Positions 41,780 through 51,889 of a DNA stretch of 64,000 nt are shown here, one piece after another. The stretch's first letter is position 1; every line of letters starts with the position of its first letter. The notes under the pieces were generated by a model. That model did no database searches. It saw only the letters and a program-made list of their open reading frames with translations, and was not told the origin of the DNA. This stretch comes from UBA2377 sp964525935 (lineage in GTDB: Bacteria; Verrucomicrobiota; Verrucomicrobiia; Opitutales; Opitutaceae). The DNA is taken from contig CAZGJZ010000004.1 in NCBI GenBank assembly GCA_964525935.1, positions 456,872 to 520,871 of the forward strand. The letters run 5' to 3'. Position numbers and translations under genes: made by a program.

Positions 41780-44700
41780 ATGCAGCCGCTTTCATCCTTA
41801 CTAAAACATCCCTGGCTGACGAAGCCCGCCCGCCTGCGTGCGAACGCGAGCGAAGCGCCCTTGCGCGCCGAGCTGTTTAGCGTTGAGCAACTCGCGAGCC
41901 ACGCCCGCACCTTGGCGGGCACGCACCGGGTTGATGCCCAACCCAGCGGCAACCGCCTCCTGGCGCGGTTGGATGCAAACGAGCAAAACCTCCGCGCCTT
42001 CAACCGCGCGACGCTCGCGGTCAATCCCAAGCGCCGCATCACGCCGGCGGCGGAATGGTTGCTGGATAATTTTTACCTGATCGAGGAGCAGATCCAGATG
42101 ACGCGCCGGCACCTGCCCCGCGGCTACAGCCGGGAGCTGCCCCGGCTGTTGAACGGGCCGTCCGCGGGATTGCCGCGCGTCTACGACATCGTGCTCGAAC
42201 TGATCGCCCACGTGGATGCGCAAATCGACGCGGGCTCGCTCAGCACATTTTTCGCGGCCTACCAGACGGGCGCTTCGTTGAAGCTGGGCGAGTTGTGGGC
42301 CATTCCCATCATGCTGCGGCTGGGGTTGATTGAAAATCTGCAGCGCATCACGGCGCGGCTGGTGATCGCGCGCTTCGATCGCGACTGCGCCGACCTGTGG
42401 GTGGATCGTTTGCAAGCGATGGCGGAGAAGGATCCATCGCATCTGGTGATCGTGGTGGCCGACATGGCGAAGGCCGATCTGCCCTTGTCGAGTTCGTTCG
42501 TGACGGAATTTTGCCAGCGGCTTTCCCGGCAAAGTCCGGTGCTGCACGTGGCGCGCAACTGGCTCGAGCAGCGGCTGGGGGAGCACGGCCTGTCCATCGA
42601 GCAACTAACCCATCAGGAGAGCCAGACGCAGGCGGCGGATCAGGTTTCAGTCAGCCATAGCATCACGAGCCTGCGGTTCCTCGGGGCGATGGACTGGAAG
42701 GAGTTTGTGGAAACGCAGAGCCGGGTGGACGCCACCTTGCGCGGTGATCCGGCGGATGTTTACAGCGACATGGATTTTGCGACGCGTGACCGCTACCGCC
42801 ATGCGGTGGAGACGCTCGCCCGGCGCAGCCGGCTCACGGAAGAGGAGATTGCGCAACGCACCATCCAACTGGCCGCCGAGAGCGCGCGGACGAAGGGACG
42901 CGGAGACCGCCGGGCGCACGTGGGCTTTTACCTGATCGACAAAGGGCGGGCAGAGCTGGAGCGCGCGGTCCGTTACCGCGGGCTGTGGCGCAATCTTGCC
43001 GAGCGCAGCATTCACCGGTTGCCGCTGACGTTTTACGTGGGTGGCACGGTTTTGCTCACGGCGCTGGTCACGGCCGGGTTTTGGCATCAGGCGCGGGAAT
43101 TCGGAGTGGCCGGCTGGAGACTGACGGCGCTCACGACGATTTTTCTGGTCTGCGCCAGCCAGCTGGCGGTGGCGTTGATGAACTGGGTGTCGACGCTGCT
43201 GGTGAAGCCGCACCGGCTGCCGCGGCTGGATTTTTCCGACGGGATCGCCTCCGACTGCCGCACGATGGTGGTGGTGCCGACGATGCTCACGAGCGCGCCG
43301 GGCGTCGACCGGCTCATCGAGACGCTGGAGATTCATTACCTCGCGAACCGCGACCAGCACCTGCACTTCGCGTTGCTCACGGACTTTCGTGACGCCGCGA
43401 AGGAAATCACGCCGGGCGACGACGCGCTGCTGGAGCGCGTGAAGGATGGCGTGGCGACACTGAACGCCAAATATCCGGGCACCCGGCACAGTGTCTTTTT
43501 CCTGTTTCACCGGCCGCGCCGCTGGAACGCCGGGGAAGGCCGCTGGATGGGCTACGAACGCAAGCGCGGGAAATTGATGGAATTTAACGCGCTGCTGCGC
43601 GGCGGCTCCCACGAGTGTTTCTCCGCGATCGAGGGAGACCTGACGATTTTGCCGGCGATCAAGTATGTCATCACGCTCGACACGGATACCCAGCTGCCAC
43701 GCGATGCCGCCCGGCAACTCGTGGGCACGATGGCGCATCCGTTGAACCGCCCGGTGTTTGATGCCGACCGCGGCGTGGTCGCGGAGGGCTATGGCATCCT
43801 GCAACCGCGCGTCGGCGTGAGCCTGCCGAGTGCGCGGCGCTCGTGGTTTGTCCGGATCTTTGCCGGCGATGCGGGGATCGATCCCTACACGCGCGAAGTG
43901 TCGGACGTTTATCAGGATGTTTTTCAGGAAGGCTCGTTCATCGGCAAAGGCATCTACGAGGTGGATGCCTTCCAGCGGGCCATGCACGGGCGCTTTCCGG
44001 AAAACGCCGTGCTCAGCCATGACTTGCTGGAGGCGACGCACGCGCGTTCCGCGCTCGTGACGGATGTGGAATTTTACGAGGAGCACCCGTCGCGCTACAA
44101 CGTGGACATGGGCCGCCGCCACCGGTGGATCCGCGGCGACTGGCAGATTTCACAATGGTTGCTGCCGCGCGTGCCCGGCTCCGATGCGCGACGCCTGGCC
44201 AATCCGCTCTCGGGGCTGTCGCAGTGGAAAATCTTCGACAACCTGCGGCGCAGCCTCGTGCCCGTGGCGCTGCTGCTCCTGTTGTTGGGTGACTGGCTGA
44301 TCATGCCGCAGCACAATGGCGTGGGCCTTTTGCTGGTCATCGTGATCATCACGCTCCCCGGTCTGCTAGCGGCAGTGGTCAACGCGCTGCGCAAATCGAC
44401 TGATATGCCGTGGGGCATGCATCTGCGGACCGTGGTGGGAGCGTTCAGCCGGCAGCTCGGCCAGATTTTTCTCACGCTGGCCTTTCTCCCCTACGATGCA
44501 TTCATCAGCCTGGACGCCATCAGCCGCACGCTGCTGCGCGTGCTGGTGACGCACAAGCGGTTGCTCGAATGGCAAACGTCGAGCGATGCCGAACAGACCG
44601 CGCGCACGGACCTGATGGGATTTTATGCGACGATGTGGGTGGCGCCCGTGGTGGCGCTGCTGGGTGGCGGGCTGCTGGTCACGCAGCCGTCGGCACAATG

Positions 44701-47700
44701 GTTGGCGGCGCTACCGATCCTCGGCTTGTGGCTGGCGGCGCCGGCGATCGCGTGGTGGATCAGCCAGCCGATCGGGTCGGCGACGCCGGATTTGAACGCG
44801 GGACAGGTGAAGTTCCTGCGCGGCACGGCGCGCAAGACGTGGCATTTTTTCGAGACGTTCATCACCGCGCAGGAAAACTGGCTGCCGCCGGATAATTTTC
44901 AGGAAACGCCCGCGCCGGTGATCGCCTCCCGCACCTCGCCCACGAACATCGGTCTCGCGCTCCTCGCCAATCTGGCGGCGCGCGACTTCGGGTATCTTTC
45001 AACGGGCGGCCTGATCCGCCGCACGCAAGACACGTTCGCGACGCTGCAGCGGCTGGAGCGGTATCGCGGACATTTCTACAATTGGTATGATACCCGCACG
45101 ACCCGGCCGCTCCTGCCGCTTTATGTGTCGAGTGTAGATAGCGGTAATCTCGCCGGGCACTTGCTCACCCTCGGCGCCGGGTTGCGGGAGCAGGCCGACG
45201 AAAAAATCTTCACGCCGCAGATTTTTGTTGGCCTCGGCGACACGGTGGCGGTGTTGCGCGAACTGGCGCGAGACAATGCCGCGCTCGCCAAGCTGGAGGT
45301 GGAATTGGCGGAAACGCCCGCCACGCTACGGGCTGCGGTGGCGTGGCTGGCCAGCGCGGCGGAGCAAGCGACCCGGATCGCCGCGACGTTCGCCAACGAG
45401 ACGGAGGAATTGAAACGCTGGAGCCATACGCTGCAGCAGAACTGCGAGGATCAGCTGGCCGATTTGTTGCTTCTGGCGCCGTGGCTGGCCGTGCCGGCGG
45501 AAAATCGGAACGAGACGATGGAGGCGAAGCTCGCGCAACTGGACCGCGGCCCGACGTTGCGGCAGATAGCGGCATTGGATCATCCGAATCAACCGCCGTC
45601 CGCGAGCGATACGCAGGCCTACCCGGCGGAATTCGCACGCTGCCTGCACGAAGCGGGCGAACATGCCCGCCAGCGCATCGTTACCTTGGAAACGCTGGCG
45701 AAACAATGCGACGCGCTGGCGGCGATGGATTTTACCTTCCTGTTCGATCAGGCGCGCGATTTGTTTTCCACCGGCTTCAACGTCACGGATCTGCGTCGCG
45801 ACCCCAGCAATTACGACCTCCTGGCTTCGGAGGCGCGGTTGTGCAGCTACGTTGCCATCGCGTTGGGGCAGATGCCGCAGGATCACTGGTTCTCGCTGGG
45901 CCGGTTGCTCGTCGCCGTGCGGGGCGAGCCGATCCTCGTTTCGTGGAGCGGGTCGATGTTCGAATACTTGATGCCGCTCTTGGTGATGCCGACCTATGAG
46001 AACACCCTGCTGGATCACACGTGCCGGGCGGCGGTGCACCAACAGATTTTGTATGGCAAGCTGCGCGACGTGCCGTGGGGCGTTTCGGAATCGGGCTACA
46101 ACCGGACGGACGTTAACCTGAATTATCAGTATCGCGCCTTTGGCGTGCCCGGTCTCGGCCTCAAGCGCGGGCTGGGCGAAGACCTCGTGATCGCGCCTTA
46201 TGCGACGACGATGGCCGTGACAGTGGACCCGGTGGCCGCTTGCGAGAATTTGCAACGACTGGCGGAGGAGGGACGCGCCGGGGCCTATGGTTTTTATGAA
46301 GCGGTGGACTACACGCCGGCGCGGCTGCCGCCGGGAGAAACGAGCGTCACGGTTCGCTCCTTCATGGTGCATCACCAAGGCATGAGTCTGGTGGCGCTGG
46401 TCAACTTGCTGCGCAACCAGCCGATGCCCCGGCGCTTTCTTGCCTGCCCGTTGCTCAAGGCGGCGGAGCTGCTGTTGCAGGAACGGGTGCCGAGGACCGC
46501 GGCGGGCGTGTTTGCCGAGGATTTGGAACAGGAGACGTTGCGACCGCTCGCCGGCGAAGGCGAAAATGCGATGCGCGTTTTCACCAATCCGAGCGAAGCC
46601 GCTCCGGAGGTGCATCTTTTGTCCAACGGCCGCTATCATGTCGTGATCAGCAGCGCGGGCGGTGGCTACAGCCGGTGGCACGATCTCGCGGTGACCCGCT
46701 GGCGCGAGGATGCCACGCGCGATTGCTGGGGGATGTTTATCTATTTGCGGGATCTGGCGCTGGGTGATTTTTGGTCGACGGCCTTTCAGCCGACCTTGCA
46801 CGCCACGAAGGGCTACGAAGCGGTGTTCACGCAGGCGCGCGCGGAATTCCGGCAGCGGCATGCGGGGCTGGAAATCCACACGGCGATCAGCGTGTCGCCG
46901 GAAGATGACGTTGAGTTGCGGCGCATCACGATCACCAACCACACGCGCGTGGCCCGCGTGCTCGAGTTGACCAGTTACGCCGAGGTTGTGCTCGCGCCGC
47001 CGGCCGCAGACGCGGCGCATCCGGCATTCAGCAATCTGTTCGTGCAGACCGAATTTGAACCGAAGTCCTCGGCGATCCTTTGCACGCGCCGGGCGCGCGC
47101 GCCGGACGAAAAGCCGCCGTGGCTGTTGCACCAGATGATGGGGCAGGGCGGAGAACAGGGCGCTGTTTCCTGCGAGACGGATCGCTTCAAATTCGTCGGT
47201 CGCGGCGGCACGCTGGCCAACCCGGCGGCGATGCAGCGCGTGGCGCCATTGTCCAACACCGTGGGTTCCGTGCTCGATCCCATCGTCGCCCTGCGGCGCA
47301 CGGTTACGGTGCCGCCGCATGGCACGGTCATCATCGATCTGGTGCTCGGTGTCACCGAAAGCCGGGAGGCGGCGCTGGCGCTCACGGACAAATATCAAAG
47401 CACGCGCATGGCGGACCGCGCCTTCGACCTCGCGTGGACCCACAGTCAGGTGACGTTACGGCACCTCAATGCCACAGAGGCGGAGGCGCAGGTCTATGGC
47501 CGGCTGGCCAGCGCGTTGATCTACGCCGATCCCGCGCGACGCGCCAACCCCGGGGTGTTGCGCAACAACCGACGCGGCCAGAGCGGGCTTTGGAGCTACG
47601 GCATTTCGGGTGATGTGCCGCTCGTGCTGCTTCGCATCAGCGACCTGGGCAAGATCGAGATCGTGCAGCAGTTGATCCAGGCCCACGCCTACTGGCGCAT

Positions 47701-50455
47701 GAAGGGGCTGGCGGTCGAACTGGTCATCGTGAACGAGGACGTTTCCCTCTACCGGCAGTCGCTGCACGATCAGATCACGCAGTTGGTTTCGTCAGGCATC
47801 GAGGCGCAGATGCTGGACAAGCCGGGCGGCATTTTCATCCGGCGGCTTGAGCAAATTCCCAACGACGACCGCATCCTCCTGCAATCGGCGGCCCGCGTCG
47901 TGCTCGACGACGAGAAAGGCGGCCTCGCGGAACAACTGGAGCGCCGGAACGTGCTGGAGCAGGTGGTCCCGGTCCTGGCGCCGACTCGCGCCGCGTCGAC
48001 CGATGGCTCCAAGGCGCTGCCGCCGCGCGAACTTATTTTCACGAATGGATTCGGCGGTTTTACGCGCGACGGGCACGAATACGTCATCACGCTGCAGCCC
48101 GGACAGATGACGCCGGCGCCGTGGGTTAATGTGCTCGCGAATCCGACTTTCGGCACGGTCGTCTCGGAAAGCGGCGCGGCTTACACCTGGGTGGAAAATT
48201 CCCACGAATTCCGGCTGACGCCGTGGAGCAACGATCCCGTGCAGGACACGACCGGCGAGGCTTGCTACCTGCGCGATGAAGAGACCGGCCAGTTCTGGTC
48301 GCCGATGCCCGCGCCGGCGCGCGGCACGACGCCGTATGTCATCCGTCATGGTTTTGGTTACACGGTATTCGAACACACGGAAAACGGGATCTTCTCCGAA
48401 GTGTGGGTCTATGTCGCGAACGACGCGCCGGTGAAGTTTACCGTCCTGAAGTCGCGCAACGTCTCGGGCCGTCCGCGGCGACTATCGATCACCAGCTACG
48501 CAGAATGGGTGCTGGGCGACTTGCGGCAAAAGAGTCTGCTCCACGTGCAAACGGAAGTGGACCTGAAGACCGGGGCGTTGCTGGCGCGCAATTACTACAA
48601 CACGGAATTTCCCGAGCGCATTGCGTTCATCGACGCCAGCGATGGGGCGCGCACGGTTACCGGCGACCGCAAGGAATTTATCGGCCGCAATGGCAGTCTC
48701 GCGAAGCCCGCGGCACTGAAACGCACGCGTCTTTCCGGCAAGGTGGGCGCGGGATTGGATCCATGCGGTGCGGTGCAAGTGGTGCTCGATTTGGCGGAAG
48801 GGCAGGAACGCGAGACGAGTTTTCGGCTCGGCGTCGGACGGAGCACGGCGGACGTGCAGCAACTCATCCATCGTTTTCGCGCGGCCGACGCCAGTCGCAA
48901 GGCACTCGAGGCGGTGTGGGAATACTGGAACCGGACGCTGGGGGCCGTGAACGTGGATACGCCCGATCCGGCGGTGAACGTGATGGCGAATGGGTGGTTG
49001 ATGTATCAAACGCTGAGCTGCCGGTTGTGGGGCCGGACGGGATTTTATCAATCCGGTGGCGCCTACGGCTTTCGCGATCAATTGCAGGATGTGATGGCGC
49101 TGGTGCACGCCGAGCCGGCACTGACGCGGGCGCATCTCCTGCGGGCGGCGGCGCACCAGTTCCGTGAGGGTGACGTGCAGCACTGGTGGCATCCGCCGGC
49201 GGGGCGGGGCGTGCGCACACATTTTTCCGACGACTTCCTGTGGCTGCCTTACGTGACCTGCCGTTATGTCACCTGCCTCGCTGACACGGGCGTGCTCGAT
49301 GAAAAGATTCCTTTCCTGGAAGCCCGGCCGGTGAAGCCGGAGGAGGAAGCCTATTACGATCTGCCGAATCGCGCCGAGGAATCGGCCTCGCTTTATCAGC
49401 ATTGCGTGCGCGCCATCGAGCGCGGGTTGAAATTCGGCGAGCACGGCCTGCCGCTCATCGGTTGCGGCGATTGGAACGACGGCATGAACCGCGTGGGGCA
49501 CGAAGGCCGCGGGGAAAGCGTCTGGCTGGCCTTTTTCCTTTATGATGTGCTCAGCCAGTTCGCCGAACTGGCTCGCGCTTACGGTGACGCGGCCTTTGCT
49601 GACCGCTGCATCGCCCAAGCCCAGCAGCTGCAGAAAAATATCGAGCAACACGCGTGGGATGGCGCGTGGTATCGTCGCGCTTACTTCGATAACGGCACAC
49701 CGCTTGGTTCCCACACCAACGAGGAATGTCAGATCGATTCGTTGCCGCAGAGCTGGTCAGTGCTCAGCGGTGCGGGCGAACCGGCGCGTTCGCAGCAGGC
49801 GATGGCATCGGTGGACCGGCGACTGGTCCGTCGCGACGATGGGTTGGTGCAGTTGTTCGCTCCGCCTTTCGATCAGTCGGCGCTCAATCCCGGTTACATC
49901 AAAGGCTACATCCCCGGCGTGCGCGAAAACGGCGGCCAATACACGCACGGCGCGATTTGGACCGCGATGGCCTTTGCCGTCATGGGCGAGGGCGAGCGGG
50001 CGTGGGAACTGTTTACCATGCTCAATCCCGTCCGCCACGGCGCGACGGCTGCACAAATCGCCACCTATAAGGTCGAGCCATACGTCGTCGCGGCGGATGT
50101 TTACGGAGTCGCGCCGCACACCGGCCGGGGAGGGTGGACTTGGTATACGGGCTCGGCCGGCTGGATGTATCGGCTGCTCGTCGAGACGCTGTTGGGCATA
50201 AACATCGAGGGTGATCACTTGCGCGTGATGCCCCGGATGCCGCAGGCGTGGAGCACTTACAAAATCCATTACCGCTACCGGCAGACCGTTTATCATATTA
50301 CGATTTCGCGCGGGGCTGGTGAGGCGGGTGCGACCACGCAGCTTGTCGTCGATGGCCAGGAGATAGCCGGCGAAACCATTCCGCTCCGCGACGACCGGCA
50401 AGAGCATGCCGTCGAAGTGAAGCTTAGCCCGCCCAAGCCTTCCCGCATAGATTAA
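41780..50455 (+). CDS. Cyclic beta-1,2-glucan synthase (NdvB/ChvB/Cgs family), 2891 aa
   Basis: Giant inner-membrane enzyme. Membrane helices lie near residues 415-475, 835-875 and 920-1000. The GT84 glycosyltransferase region (~500-830) has LDTDTQLPRDAAR (DxD ~633-636) and RHRWIRGDWQ (~780). A middle region has glycoamylase-like sequence (GVSESGYNRTDVNLNYQYRAFGVPGLGLKRGL). The C-terminal GH94 phosphorylase region includes FTNGFGGFTRDG (~2085) and GCGDWNDGMNRVG (catalytic Asp ~2565), which sets ring size. Cyclic glucans act in osmotic adaptation and host contact. Start ATG 41780 rather than TTG 41753. Length is normal for the family (~2800-2900). An 18-bp gap leads to a small charged protein. 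Confidence 0.93.
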   Translation: MQPLSSLLKHPWLTKPARLRANASEAPLRAELFSVEQLASHARTLAGTHRVDAQPSGNRLLARLDANEQNLRAFNRATLAVNPKRRITPAAEWLLDNFYLIEEQIQMTRRHLPRGYSRELPRLLNGPSAGLPRVYDIVLELIAHVDAQIDAGSLSTFFAAYQTGASLKLGELWAIPIMLRLGLIENLQRITARLVIARFDRDCADLWVDRLQAMAEKDPSHLVIVVADMAKADLPLSSSFVTEFCQRLSRQSPVLHVARNWLEQRLGEHGLSIEQLTHQESQTQAADQVSVSHSITSLRFLGAMDWKEFVETQSRVDATLRGDPADVYSDMDFATRDRYRHAVETLARRSRLTEEEIAQRTIQLAAESARTKGRGDRRAHVGFYLIDKGRAELERAVRYRGLWRNLAERSIHRLPLTFYVGGTVLLTALVTAGFWHQAREFGVAGWRLTALTTIFLVCASQLAVALMNWVSTLLVKPHRLPRLDFSDGIASDCRTMVVVPTMLTSAPGVDRLIETLEIHYLANRDQHLHFALLTDFRDAAKEITPGDDALLERVKDGVATLNAKYPGTRHSVFFLFHRPRRWNAGEGRWMGYERKRGKLMEFNALLRGGSHECFSAIEGDLTILPAIKYVITLDTDTQLPRDAARQLVGTMAHPLNRPVFDADRGVVAEGYGILQPRVGVSLPSARRSWFVRIFAGDAGIDPYTREVSDVYQDVFQEGSFIGKGIYEVDAFQRAMHGRFPENAVLSHDLLEATHARSALVTDVEFYEEHPSRYNVDMGRRHRWIRGDWQISQWLLPRVPGSDARRLANPLSGLSQWKIFDNLRRSLVPVALLLLLLGDWLIMPQHNGVGLLLVIVIITLPGLLAAVVNALRKSTDMPWGMHLRTVVGAFSRQLGQIFLTLAFLPYDAFISLDAISRTLLRVLVTHKRLLEWQTSSDAEQTARTDLMGFYATMWVAPVVALLGGGLLVTQPSAQWLAALPILGLWLAAPAIAWWISQPIGSATPDLNAGQVKFLRGTARKTWHFFETFITAQENWLPPDNFQETPAPVIASRTSPTNIGLALLANLAARDFGYLSTGGLIRRTQDTFATLQRLERYRGHFYNWYDTRTTRPLLPLYVSSVDSGNLAGHLLTLGAGLREQADEKIFTPQIFVGLGDTVAVLRELARDNAALAKLEVELAETPATLRAAVAWLASAAEQATRIAATFANETEELKRWSHTLQQNCEDQLADLLLLAPWLAVPAENRNETMEAKLAQLDRGPTLRQIAALDHPNQPPSASDTQAYPAEFARCLHEAGEHARQRIVTLETLAKQCDALAAMDFTFLFDQARDLFSTGFNVTDLRRDPSNYDLLASEARLCSYVAIALGQMPQDHWFSLGRLLVAVRGEPILVSWSGSMFEYLMPLLVMPTYENTLLDHTCRAAVHQQILYGKLRDVPWGVSESGYNRTDVNLNYQYRAFGVPGLGLKRGLGEDLVIAPYATTMAVTVDPVAACENLQRLAEEGRAGAYGFYEAVDYTPARLPPGETSVTVRSFMVHHQGMSLVALVNLLRNQPMPRRFLACPLLKAAELLLQERVPRTAAGVFAEDLEQETLRPLAGEGENAMRVFTNPSEAAPEVHLLSNGRYHVVISSAGGGYSRWHDLAVTRWREDATRDCWGMFIYLRDLALGDFWSTAFQPTLHATKGYEAVFTQARAEFRQRHAGLEIHTAISVSPEDDVELRRITITNHTRVARVLELTSYAEVVLAPPAADAAHPAFSNLFVQTEFEPKSSAILCTRRARAPDEKPPWLLHQMMGQGGEQGAVSCETDRFKFVGRGGTLANPAAMQRVAPLSNTVGSVLDPIVALRRTVTVPPHGTVIIDLVLGVTESREAALALTDKYQSTRMADRAFDLAWTHSQVTLRHLNATEAEAQVYGRLASALIYADPARRANPGVLRNNRRGQSGLWSYGISGDVPLVLLRISDLGKIEIVQQLIQAHAYWRMKGLAVELVIVNEDVSLYRQSLHDQITQLVSSGIEAQMLDKPGGIFIRRLEQIPNDDRILLQSAARVVLDDEKGGLAEQLERRNVLEQVVPVLAPTRAASTDGSKALPPRELIFTNGFGGFTRDGHEYVITLQPGQMTPAPWVNVLANPTFGTVVSESGAAYTWVENSHEFRLTPWSNDPVQDTTGEACYLRDEETGQFWSPMPAPARGTTPYVIRHGFGYTVFEHTENGIFSEVWVYVANDAPVKFTVLKSRNVSGRPRRLSITSYAEWVLGDLRQKSLLHVQTEVDLKTGALLARNYYNTEFPERIAFIDASDGARTVTGDRKEFIGRNGSLAKPAALKRTRLSGKVGAGLDPCGAVQVVLDLAEGQERETSFRLGVGRSTADVQQLIHRFRAADASRKALEAVWEYWNRTLGAVNVDTPDPAVNVMANGWLMYQTLSCRLWGRTGFYQSGGAYGFRDQLQDVMALVHAEPALTRAHLLRAAAHQFREGDVQHWWHPPAGRGVRTHFSDDFLWLPYVTCRYVTCLADTGVLDEKIPFLEARPVKPEEEAYYDLPNRAEESASLYQHCVRAIERGLKFGEHGLPLIGCGDWNDGMNRVGHEGRGESVWLAFFLYDVLSQFAELARAYGDAAFADRCIAQAQQLQKNIEQHAWDGAWYRRAYFDNGTPLGSHTNEECQIDSLPQSWSVLSGAGEPARSQQAMASVDRRLVRRDDGLVQLFAPPFDQSALNPGYIKGYIPGVRENGGQYTHGAIWTAMAFAVMGEGERAWELFTMLNPVRHGATAAQIATYKVEPYVVAADVYGVAPHTGRGGWTWYTGSAGWMYRLLVETLLGINIEGDHLRVMPRMPQAWSTYKIHYRYRQTVYHITISRGAGEAGATTQLVVDGQEIAGETIPLRDDRQEHAVEVKLSPPKPSRID

Positions 50456-50473
50456 CCCTGAACCCGCTCCCTT

Positions 50474-50647
50474 ATGAAAACCCAGCCCCCGAAAACCGAA
50501 AAGAACTTCAACAAAGACCTGAAGACGTTTGAGCAACAGCCCGCTAAGACCAAGGAGCTGTCCCTGCTCAAGGATCAGGCGGAAAAGACCACCGGCCCGG
50601 AAAGCACCGTTATCGCCAGAAAGATCCGGGCCAAAGCCCAGCAATGA
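50474..50647 (+). CDS. Small charged protein, 57 aa
   Basis: ATG 50474 to TGA 50647: MKTQPPKTEKNFNKDLKTFE, then a Lys/Glu/Gln-rich, helical sequence ending in RKIRAKAQQ. 15 of 57 residues are Lys or Arg. No hydrophobic core, so probably disordered or coiled. It lies 18 bp after the glucan synthase stop, so it is likely co-transcribed. No ribosome site is clear. Unknown function. Confidence 0.5.
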   Translation: MKTQPPKTEKNFNKDLKTFEQQPAKTKELSLLKDQAEKTTGPESTVIARKIRAKAQQ

Positions 50648-50714
50648 ACCAAGGGCGTCAGGTTTCGTAGATATTTGCGAGCGAACACCCTTGGCGAACC
50701 GGCCGCCTCACGCC

Positions 50715-50760
50715 GTGGATATGGTTATCCACAGGTAGGGAAGGGGATCCGTATCCCCTT
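50715..50760. other. Two hairpins, one holding a perfect DnaA-box sequence
   Basis: GTGGATA-TGGT-TATCCAC (50715-50732) contains TTATCCACA (50725-50733), the DnaA consensus. AAGGGGAT-CCGT-ATCCCCTT (50741-50760) may terminate the tRNA-Asn transcript or the upstream operon. Confidence 0.45.
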
Positions 50761-50769
50761 TATTGAAAA

Positions 50770-50844
50770 TGGCTGCCCGGGTAGGGATTGAACCTACGAC
50801 CAAGTGATTAACAGTCACCTGCTCTGCCACTGAGCTACCGGGCA
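50770..50844 (-). tRNA. tRNA-Asn (GUU)
   Basis: On the minus strand, acceptor TGCCCGG pairs with CCGGGCA. D-arm GCTCAGTGGCAGAGC, anticodon loop with GTT (GACTGTTAATC), T-arm GTAGGTTCAATCCCTAC, discriminator G and encoded CCA are all present. Confidence 0.95.
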
Positions 50845-51053
50845 ACGTGGCTTCGCGGGGCTTGCACCCAGCGAAAGAGGGGACGAAAAACAGAGTCGAC
50901 GCTCGGGTTGTCAATGCTCCTTTTGCCCGATTACGCGGAAAACTGGAGCCGCGCCAAAGTTTTGGTTGCTTTCGGCACCCCGGTTCCTATGACCTGACCC
51001 TCTTTTCCATTACGCCTGCCCTCAATTCCGGGGTCACAGGGGGAACGAAACTC

Positions 51054-51833
51054 ATGAAACAACAGTTCGCACTTAACGTTATCACGCGCGCCCAGACGGG
51101 CCGTAGCGCTTCCCGCCGCCTGCGCCGGGCCAACAGCATTCCCGCCATCCTTTACGGGAAGCACACCAGCCCCGAGAAGCTCGCGGTTGATACGCCGGAA
51201 TTCATCCGCCTGCTCAAGGCCGTCGCCGGCCGCGCCGTGCTCATCGAGCTCCAGCGCAAGGATAAGGCCGACAAGGCCCTCTCTTTCCTGCAGGAGGTTC
51301 AGCGCGATCCGCTGACCGACAAATACCTGCACATCGACCTTCAGGAAGTGAAGGCCGACGAAAAGATCGAAATCCGGGTTCCGGCCGTCATCGTAGGCGA
51401 ATCCTTTGGCGCCAAGAATCAGAACGGCGTGTTGGAAATTTCCTCCTTCTACCTGCGCATCCGCTGCCTGCCTAAGGACCTGCCGAGCGTCATCGAGGTT
51501 GACGTCACCGAACTCAAGCTGGGTGAGACTCTCAAGGTGAGCGACATGAAGCCGATCACCGGGGTTGATTTCCTTGACCAGAAAAACCAGCCGGTCGTCT
51601 CGTGCGTCGAGCCCGTGGCTGAAATCGTGCAGGAAACCGCGGCTGCCGCTGCTCCCGCCGATGGTGCCGCTGCTCCCGCTGCGGGTGCCGCTGCTCCGGC
51701 TGCTGGCGCCGCCGCCGCTCCCGCCGCTGGTGCGGCCGCTCCGGCCGCCGGCGCCAAGGGTGCCGCTCCCGCTGCTGCTCCCGCCAAGGGCGCTGCGCCG
51801 GCGAAGGCCGCCGCTCCCGCGGCGAAGAAGTAA
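51054..51833 (+). CDS. rplY: 50S ribosomal protein L25 (Ctc/TL5 form) with Ala-Pro tail, 259 aa
   Basis: Binds 5S rRNA. The L25 domain (1-95) has RSASRRLRRANSIPAILYGK and DKYLHIDLQEVKADEKIEI; the TL5-type second beta domain (~96-190) has SSFYLRIRCLPKDLPSVIEVD. Residues ~198-259 are a low-complexity tail built of APAAGAA units with KGAAP near the end, longer than usual. Start ATG 51054 after GGGGGAAC. It begins a plus-strand translation/replication block. Confidence 0.93.
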   Translation: MKQQFALNVITRAQTGRSASRRLRRANSIPAILYGKHTSPEKLAVDTPEFIRLLKAVAGRAVLIELQRKDKADKALSFLQEVQRDPLTDKYLHIDLQEVKADEKIEIRVPAVIVGESFGAKNQNGVLEISSFYLRIRCLPKDLPSVIEVDVTELKLGETLKVSDMKPITGVDFLDQKNQPVVSCVEPVAEIVQETAAAAAPADGAAAPAAGAAAPAAGAAAAPAAGAAAPAAGAKGAAPAAAPAKGAAPAKAAAPAAKK

Positions 51834-51889
51834 GTTTCCGTGTGGCCGGCCGCTTGACCGCGGCGGGCCGCACGATTGTTCTTTGAGAC

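Noticed and set aside
48482..49714. 410-codon minus-strand frame within the glucan synthase
   Set aside because: Antisense of the conserved GH94 region, including the catalytic DWNDG motif.
50715..50760. Possible replication origin
   Set aside because: Only one DnaA box is seen, with no AT-rich unwinding stretch and no dnaA or dnaN gene nearby.
51650..51830. Tandem repeat in rplY as a possible CRISPR-like array
   Set aside because: It is a coding Ala-Pro tail without spacers; no cas genes are present.
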